Below, piece by piece: positions 60,281 to 64,000 of a stretch of 64,000 bases of DNA (the stretch's first letter is position 1; every line of letters begins with the position of its first letter). The translations under genes were made by a program, and so were the position numbers. This stretch comes from Flavihumibacter petaseus NBRC 106054. Its GTDB lineage: Bacteria > Bacteroidota > Bacteroidia > Chitinophagales > Chitinophagaceae. The stretch lies in NCBI RefSeq assembly GCF_000974785.1, contig NZ_BBWV01000006.1, positions 1 through 64,000 on the forward strand, read 5' to 3'. The notes below the pieces were generated by a model. That model saw nothing but the letters and a program-made list of their open reading frames with translations, made no database searches and was not told the DNA's origin.

Positions 60281-61537
60281 TTACATTGCTTCCGCCATAT
60301 CCGGGATCTCAGCAGCCCTGTAATCGCCGGCATCCAGTTTCATTTTGGTTTCCGTGAATGCTTTCAGCGTTAGCTCAATATCCTCCATGGAGTGAGCAGC
60401 AGTCGGGATCAGGCGGTAGATGATCTGTCCCTTCGGAATAACCGGATATACTACGATGGAACAGAAAATATTGTAATTCTCCCGAAGGTCCAGCACCATG
60501 GCTGTTGCTTCCGGTACATCTCCTTTCATATAGATCGGCGTCACCATGGTATTAGTCTTACCAAGATCAAATCCGCGGTCACGAAGTCCCTTTTGTAATG
60601 TGTTGGTAACTGTCCAGAGTTTTTCGCGAAGCTCCGGCATGCTTTTCAGCATTTCCATTCTTTTGAGCATTCCTTCCACAATCAGCATCGGAAGGCTTTT
60701 GGCGAAGATCTGGGAGCGGGTATTGTAGCGGAGGTAGGCAAGCACATCCTTTCTGCCCGAAATGAACGCTCCGATACTTCCCATGGATTTAACAAAAGTT
60801 GAAAAATAGAGATCAATACCATCCTGGCAGCCTTGTGCTTCATCAGTACCGGCGCCGGTTGGGCCCATCGCACCAAAACCGTGTGCATCGTCAATCAGGA
60901 TGCGGAACTCATATTTTTCCTTCAGCGCTACAATCTCTTTTAGTTTACCCTGGTCACCACTCATGCCGTAAACACCTTCAGTGATCAGCAGAATTCCGCC
61001 TCCGTTCTTCTCTGCCATTTTAACGGCGCGCTGCAACTGCTTTTCACAGTCTTCCACATCATTGTGTTTGTAGGTATAGCTATGACCCATGTGCATGCGG
61101 ATACCGTCAACAATACAGGCATGACATTCTGCATCATAAACGATTACATCCCTTCTGTTCACGATGGCATCGATACAGCTCATAATCCCCTGGTAACCGA
61201 AATTCAGCAACATGGCATCCTCACGGCTGGTGAAATCAGCCAGCACCTTTTCCAGCGCTTCATGCTGAACCGAATTGCCACTCATCATCCTGGCACCCAT
61301 CGGATAACCCATTCCCCATTTGGCAGCTGCTTCTGCATCAGCTTTCCTGGTTTCAGGATGGTTGGCTAATCCGAGGTAGTTGTTCAGGCTCCAGACGATA
61401 CGTTCCTTACCACGGAAAATCATGCGGCTTCCAAGTTCACCTTCCAGTTTGGGAAAGGCAAAGTAACCATGCGCCCTTTTCATGTGCTGACCGATTGGTC
61501 CGCCATCTTTAACCAGCTTTTCGAAAATATCCGCCAT
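60281..61537 (-). CDS. alpha-oxoamine synthase family PLP enzyme (serine palmitoyltransferase-like)
   Basis: A 418-residue PLP enzyme of the family that condenses an amino acid with an acyl-CoA or acyl-ACP (KBL, BioF, serine palmitoyltransferase). Motifs: WSLNNYLGLANHPETRKADA, GMGYPMGARMMSGNSVQHEA, NFGYQGIMSCIDAI, the PLP aspartate in FRILIDDAHGFGAMGPTGAG and the PLP lysine in YFSTFVKSMGSIGAF near 255. In Bacteroidota such enzymes start sphingolipid or sulfonolipid (capnine) synthesis; the substrate cannot be read here. The ATG at 61537 gives MADIFEKLVKDGG, the expected start. Divergent from the phosphatase gene, with overlapping promoter regions. Confidence 0.88.
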   Translation of the reverse strand: MADIFEKLVKDGGPIGQHMKRAHGYFAFPKLEGELGSRMIFRGKERIVWSLNNYLGLANHPETRKADAEAAAKWGMGYPMGARMMSGNSVQHEALEKVLADFTSREDAMLLNFGYQGIMSCIDAIVNRRDVIVYDAECHACIVDGIRMHMGHSYTYKHNDVEDCEKQLQRAVKMAEKNGGGILLITEGVYGMSGDQGKLKEIVALKEKYEFRILIDDAHGFGAMGPTGAGTDEAQGCQDGIDLYFSTFVKSMGSIGAFISGRKDVLAYLRYNTRSQIFAKSLPMLIVEGMLKRMEMLKSMPELREKLWTVTNTLQKGLRDRGFDLGKTNTMVTPIYMKGDVPEATAMVLDLRENYNIFCSIVVYPVIPKGQIIYRLIPTAAHSMEDIELTLKAFTETKMKLDAGDYRAAEIPDMAEAM

Positions 61538-61569
61538 ATTGATCGTTAATGATTGGTTTAAAATTGTCG

Positions 61570-61577
61570 CAAAGGTA
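61570..61577 (-). promoter_or_regulatory. -7 box of the oxoamine synthase gene
   Basis: Reads TACCTTTG on the minus strand, an exact match, 32 nt before the ATG at 61537. It is 23 nt from the oppositely oriented -7 box of the phosphatase gene, so the two upstream regions overlap. Confidence 0.5.
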
Positions 61578-61600
61578 ACAGATTTGGAAGGTGCTCCGGC

Positions 61601-61608
61601 TATCTTTG
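61601..61608 (+). promoter_or_regulatory. -7 box of the PafA-like phosphatase gene
   Basis: Reads TATCTTTG, an exact TAnnTTTG match, 17 nt before the ATG at 61626. TTTG at 61583-61586 is too close (14 nt) to be a typical -33 element. Confidence 0.5.
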
Positions 61609-61625
61609 CCAAAAACCGCTCCCAG

Positions 61626-63257
61626 ATGAAAAGAATTTTTGCACTTTTTGTATGTTCTTTTTTTGTAATGAATGTATTTGGCCAGGCAGGCACGACCCCG
61701 GCAAAACCAAAGCTGGTGGTTGGAATGGTGGTAGACCAGATGCGTTGGGATTATCTCTACCGGTACAAAGACAGGTACCAGGCGAATGGTGGATTCAAAC
61801 GGCTGCTGACCCAGGGATTTTCCAATGAGAACACCCTCATTCCCTATACGCCCACGATCACCGCTTGCGGCCATACCTGCATATATACTGGATCCGTTCC
61901 GGCCGTACATGGCATCACCGGAAATGCCTGGTTCGATCGTACCCGCAATAAATCGGTGTATTGCACAGAAGATCCATCTGTGAAAACTGTTGGCAGTACA
62001 ACAGCTGCAGGGGAAATGAGCCCCGCAAACCTTTATACGACCACCATTACCGACGAACTAAAGCTGGCCTCCAACTTCCGTTCTAAGGTGATCGGCATCG
62101 CTGTTAAAGACAGAGGCGCTATCCTTCCAGCCGGGCATGCCGCAGATGCAGCCTATTGGTATGACAATAAAACCGGAAACTGGATAACTTCCACATTTTA
62201 CAGGTCTGAGCTGCCCGACTGGCTGCAGCAATACAACGCTGCCAAACATGTGGATCAGTATTACGCATTGGGCTGGAACACACTTTACCCCATCGCAACC
62301 TATACCATGAGCACCAGGGATGAAAATGCCTTTGAAGGCAAACCCTTCGGTTCTGATGCCAAAGGTTTTCCCTACTCGCTCAAAAATTTCACCGGCAAAA
62401 ATTTCGGCGCCATTTCCTCAACGCCTTACGGCAATACCATGACGCTTGAAGTAGCCAAGGCAGCAGTTAAAGCCGAAGGCATGGGTAAGGGGGCTTTTAC
62501 TGACTTCCTCGCGGTGAGCTTATCCTCCACTGACTATGTAGGGCATGCTTTCGGTCCCAATTCAATCGAAGCAGAAGATACCTATCTCCGGCTCGACAAA
62601 GACCTTGGTGAGTTTTTTAATTTTCTCGACCAGACGATCGGTAAGGGACAGTGGCTGTTCTTTATTTCTGCCGATCACGGCGTGGCGCATGTGCCAGGTT
62701 TTATGACGGAACATAAGATTCCGGCCGGACTTTTCGATGACGGTGCGGCGATGAAAGCATTGAATGCTTCCCTTGAACAATCTTTCGGAGCACCCAACCT
62801 GGTCAACAGTATGTATAATTACCAGGTACACCTGAACCTGCCGGTAGTGGATAGCCTTAAACTTGACCGGGACAAGCTGGCCAATGCCGCAGCAGCATTT
62901 ATGAAAAAGCAGCCGGGAGTAGCACGTGCTTTTGTTCTCGAGAACCTGGCCGAAACGACTCTGCCTTCAAAGATTAAGGAAATGGTTGCGAACGGGTATA
63001 TGCCGAACAGAAGCGGAGATGTGCAATTCCTGCTGGAACCTCAATATCTCGATGGCGGACCAACCGGTACTACGCACGGATTATGGAATCCCTATGATGC
63101 GCATATTCCGCTTGTCTGGATGGGCTGGAAAATAAAACCAGGCAAATCTAATGTGGAAGTCTATATGACCGATATTGCACCGACTGTAGCCGCCCTGCTT
63201 CAGATTCAGATGCCGAACGGCTGTATAGGCAAACCTATCGAAGCAATAACCCGTTAA
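61626..63257 (+). CDS. PafA-like alkaline phosphatase superfamily protein
   Basis: A 543-residue periplasmic phosphatase of the alkaline phosphatase superfamily, similar in pattern to PafA. A signal peptide (about residues 1-20, SFFVMNVFGQA) precedes VVGMVVDQMRWDYLYRY with the first metal Asp, and TLIPYTPTITACGHTCIYTG, which holds the nucleophile Thr78. Metal ligands continue in SLSSTDYVGHAFGPNSIE and FISADHGVAHVPGFM, with GTTHGLWNPYDAHIPLVWMG at the end. It should release phosphate from monoesters or phosphonates outside the cytoplasm. The ATG at 61626 starts the signal peptide. No Pho-type regulatory site was identified. Confidence 0.92.
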   Translation: MKRIFALFVCSFFVMNVFGQAGTTPAKPKLVVGMVVDQMRWDYLYRYKDRYQANGGFKRLLTQGFSNENTLIPYTPTITACGHTCIYTGSVPAVHGITGNAWFDRTRNKSVYCTEDPSVKTVGSTTAAGEMSPANLYTTTITDELKLASNFRSKVIGIAVKDRGAILPAGHAADAAYWYDNKTGNWITSTFYRSELPDWLQQYNAAKHVDQYYALGWNTLYPIATYTMSTRDENAFEGKPFGSDAKGFPYSLKNFTGKNFGAISSTPYGNTMTLEVAKAAVKAEGMGKGAFTDFLAVSLSSTDYVGHAFGPNSIEAEDTYLRLDKDLGEFFNFLDQTIGKGQWLFFISADHGVAHVPGFMTEHKIPAGLFDDGAAMKALNASLEQSFGAPNLVNSMYNYQVHLNLPVVDSLKLDRDKLANAAAAFMKKQPGVARAFVLENLAETTLPSKIKEMVANGYMPNRSGDVQFLLEPQYLDGGPTGTTHGLWNPYDAHIPLVWMGWKIKPGKSNVEVYMTDIAPTVAALLQIQMPNGCIGKPIEAITR

Positions 63258-63270
63258 AACACGGTTTTTT
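63248..63270 (+). terminator. weak terminator overlapping the phosphatase stop
   Basis: A short stem with one bulge (AACCCGT with ACGGTT, loop of 6) runs into six T residues and overlaps the stop codon of the phosphatase gene. The 82-bp gap that follows before the M16 gene holds nothing else recognisable. Confidence 0.3.
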
Positions 63271-63339
63271 ATCGCAAAATTTGCCCTGATCTTCACCCTT
63301 TGACGACGATTTTGTTTTCTTATCGTAAAGTATTCAATC

Positions 63340-64000
63340 ATGAACATCAGACCAGGGAAGTTATTTTCCTATGTGTTTCCGCTTTTGATGCTTGCTGTCA
63401 TCAACGGTAACGCTCAAACGCAGGTTGCGCAGGATTTATCCGTTGATCCTGCTGTAACCATCGGCAAGCTCGACAACGGACTAACCTATTATATCCGGCA
63501 AAATAAAAAACCGGAGCAGAAAGTTGAATTGCGACTGGCCCTTAAGGCAGGATCAATTCTTGAAGATGATAACCAGCAGGGGCTTGCCCATATGGCCGAG
63601 CATATGGCATTTAACGGTACGAAAAATTTCAAAAAAAACGATATCGTTTCTTTTTTGCAGGACATCGGAGTTGGGTTCGGCAGTGACCTGAACGCCTATA
63701 CTTCTTTTGATGAGACAGTATATATTCTGCCCATTCCGACAGACAAAGCCGGTAACCTCGAAAAAGGTTTCCAGGTGCTGGAAGACTGGGCTCACCAGGT
63801 TACCTACCTGAATGAAGACATTGAATCTGAACGCGCCATCATTCTTGAAGAAAGCCGCCTGGGAAAGGGCGCCTATGACAGGATGATGCGCCAGATTTAT
63901 CCCAAGCTGTTTGCAGGCTCCCGCTATGCGAATCGTATTCCCATTGGTGTGGACAGCATTATCCGGACGTTCAATCCGGACCTGATCCGGAAATTCTACA
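63340..64000 (+). CDS. M16 family zinc metallopeptidase (partial, runs off the window)
   Basis: The first 220 codons of an M16 (insulinase/pitrilysin) peptidase; the rest lies beyond the window. A signal peptide (about residues 1-25, PLLMLAVINGNAQ) shows it is exported. The zinc motif is GLAHMAEHMAFNGT near residues 82-95, an HxxEH site, and the family glutamate follows some 75 residues later (SERAIILEESRLGKG). DNGLTYYIRQNKKPEQKVEL is the typical opening strand pair. Bacteroidota homologues are usually about 900 residues with two M16 repeats and act in the periplasm. Confidence 0.92.
   Translation, partial: MNIRPGKLFSYVFPLLMLAVINGNAQTQVAQDLSVDPAVTIGKLDNGLTYYIRQNKKPEQKVELRLALKAGSILEDDNQQGLAHMAEHMAFNGTKNFKKNDIVSFLQDIGVGFGSDLNAYTSFDETVYILPIPTDKAGNLEKGFQVLEDWAHQVTYLNEDIESERAIILEESRLGKGAYDRMMRQIYPKLFAGSRYANRIPIGVDSIIRTFNPDLIRKFY

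Noticed and set aside
1-64000. CRISPR arrays, tRNA/rRNA genes, insertion sequences, prophage or integrative elements
   Set aside because: No regularly spaced repeats, cloverleaf sequences, transposase or integrase motifs, or phage genes were seen on either strand.

Overview
The window looks like a chromosomal segment of a Bacteroidota bacterium, most likely family Chitinophagaceae. The evidence is the exact TAnnTTTG promoter -7 boxes ahead of many genes, Reg_prop/Y_Y_Y histidine kinases, the 7TMR-DISM kinase, an AGE-epimerase/GH26 pair, a TonB receptor with an N-terminal CarboxypepD_reg-like domain, and an M16 protease and PafA-type phosphatase of the Bacteroidota kind. Genes are tightly packed on both strands. 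There are no tRNA or rRNA genes, no CRISPR array and no recognisable transposase or prophage. One gene is cut by the window edge (M16 peptidase, right end).

Layout: 0-10 kb is housekeeping and envelope: DUF4403 lipoprotein, bestrophin channel, fmt, FKBP isomerase, CPBP protease, peptidase T, SPFH protein, ExbB/ExbD, prmC and a second bestrophin. 10-13.6 kb is an iron-siderophore pair (TonB receptor plus PepSY reductase-like protein). 13.6-19.7 kb holds two unknown secreted proteins, divergent from a TPR histidine kinase and its NarL-type regulator, with an 18-bp perfect inverted repeat between them. 20-23.3 kb has a B12-type radical SAM protein and a two-domain redoxin. 23.4-30.4 kb is sugar metabolism: GMC oxidoreductase with its small subunit, EcsC, a TIM-barrel sugar isomerase, a DUF1349-like protein, a GH26 mannanase and an exported AGE epimerase.

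30.5-33.4 kb has ribD, a YigZ protein, then a globin-like protein without a visible proximal histidine followed by an ECF-sigma-like protein with a C-terminal membrane anchor. 33.4-40.2 kb is a kinase-regulator-kinase operon in which the two ~1000-residue kinases are tandem paralogues. 40.4-49.1 kb is mixed metabolism: 3-hydroxybutyryl-CoA dehydrogenase, Mrp ATPase, glycerophosphodiesterase, atypical SDR, kynureninase, pyrF, glutaryl-CoA dehydrogenase-like protein, shikimate kinase and DUF423. 49.1-54.4 kb is a light-sensing cassette (response regulator, heme oxygenase, bacteriophytochrome) behind a 7TM sensor kinase. 54.4-64 kb has ftsK, lolA, an AraC regulator, ubiX, a thioredoxin, a 420-bp structured intergenic region with a possible small RNA, an alpha-oxoamine synthase, a PafA-like phosphatase and the start of an M16 protease.

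Three points deserve a second look. Four genes (fmt, prmC, the 41.3-kb CarboxypepD gene, ftsK) have an exact -7 box exactly 5 nt before the start codon, which predicts leaderless or nearly leaderless mRNAs. The globin-like/membrane sigma-like pair may be a sensory module. The 59.9-60.3 kb intergenic region contains two 54-nt related repeats, one of which carries an exact -7 box ahead of a perfect terminator.
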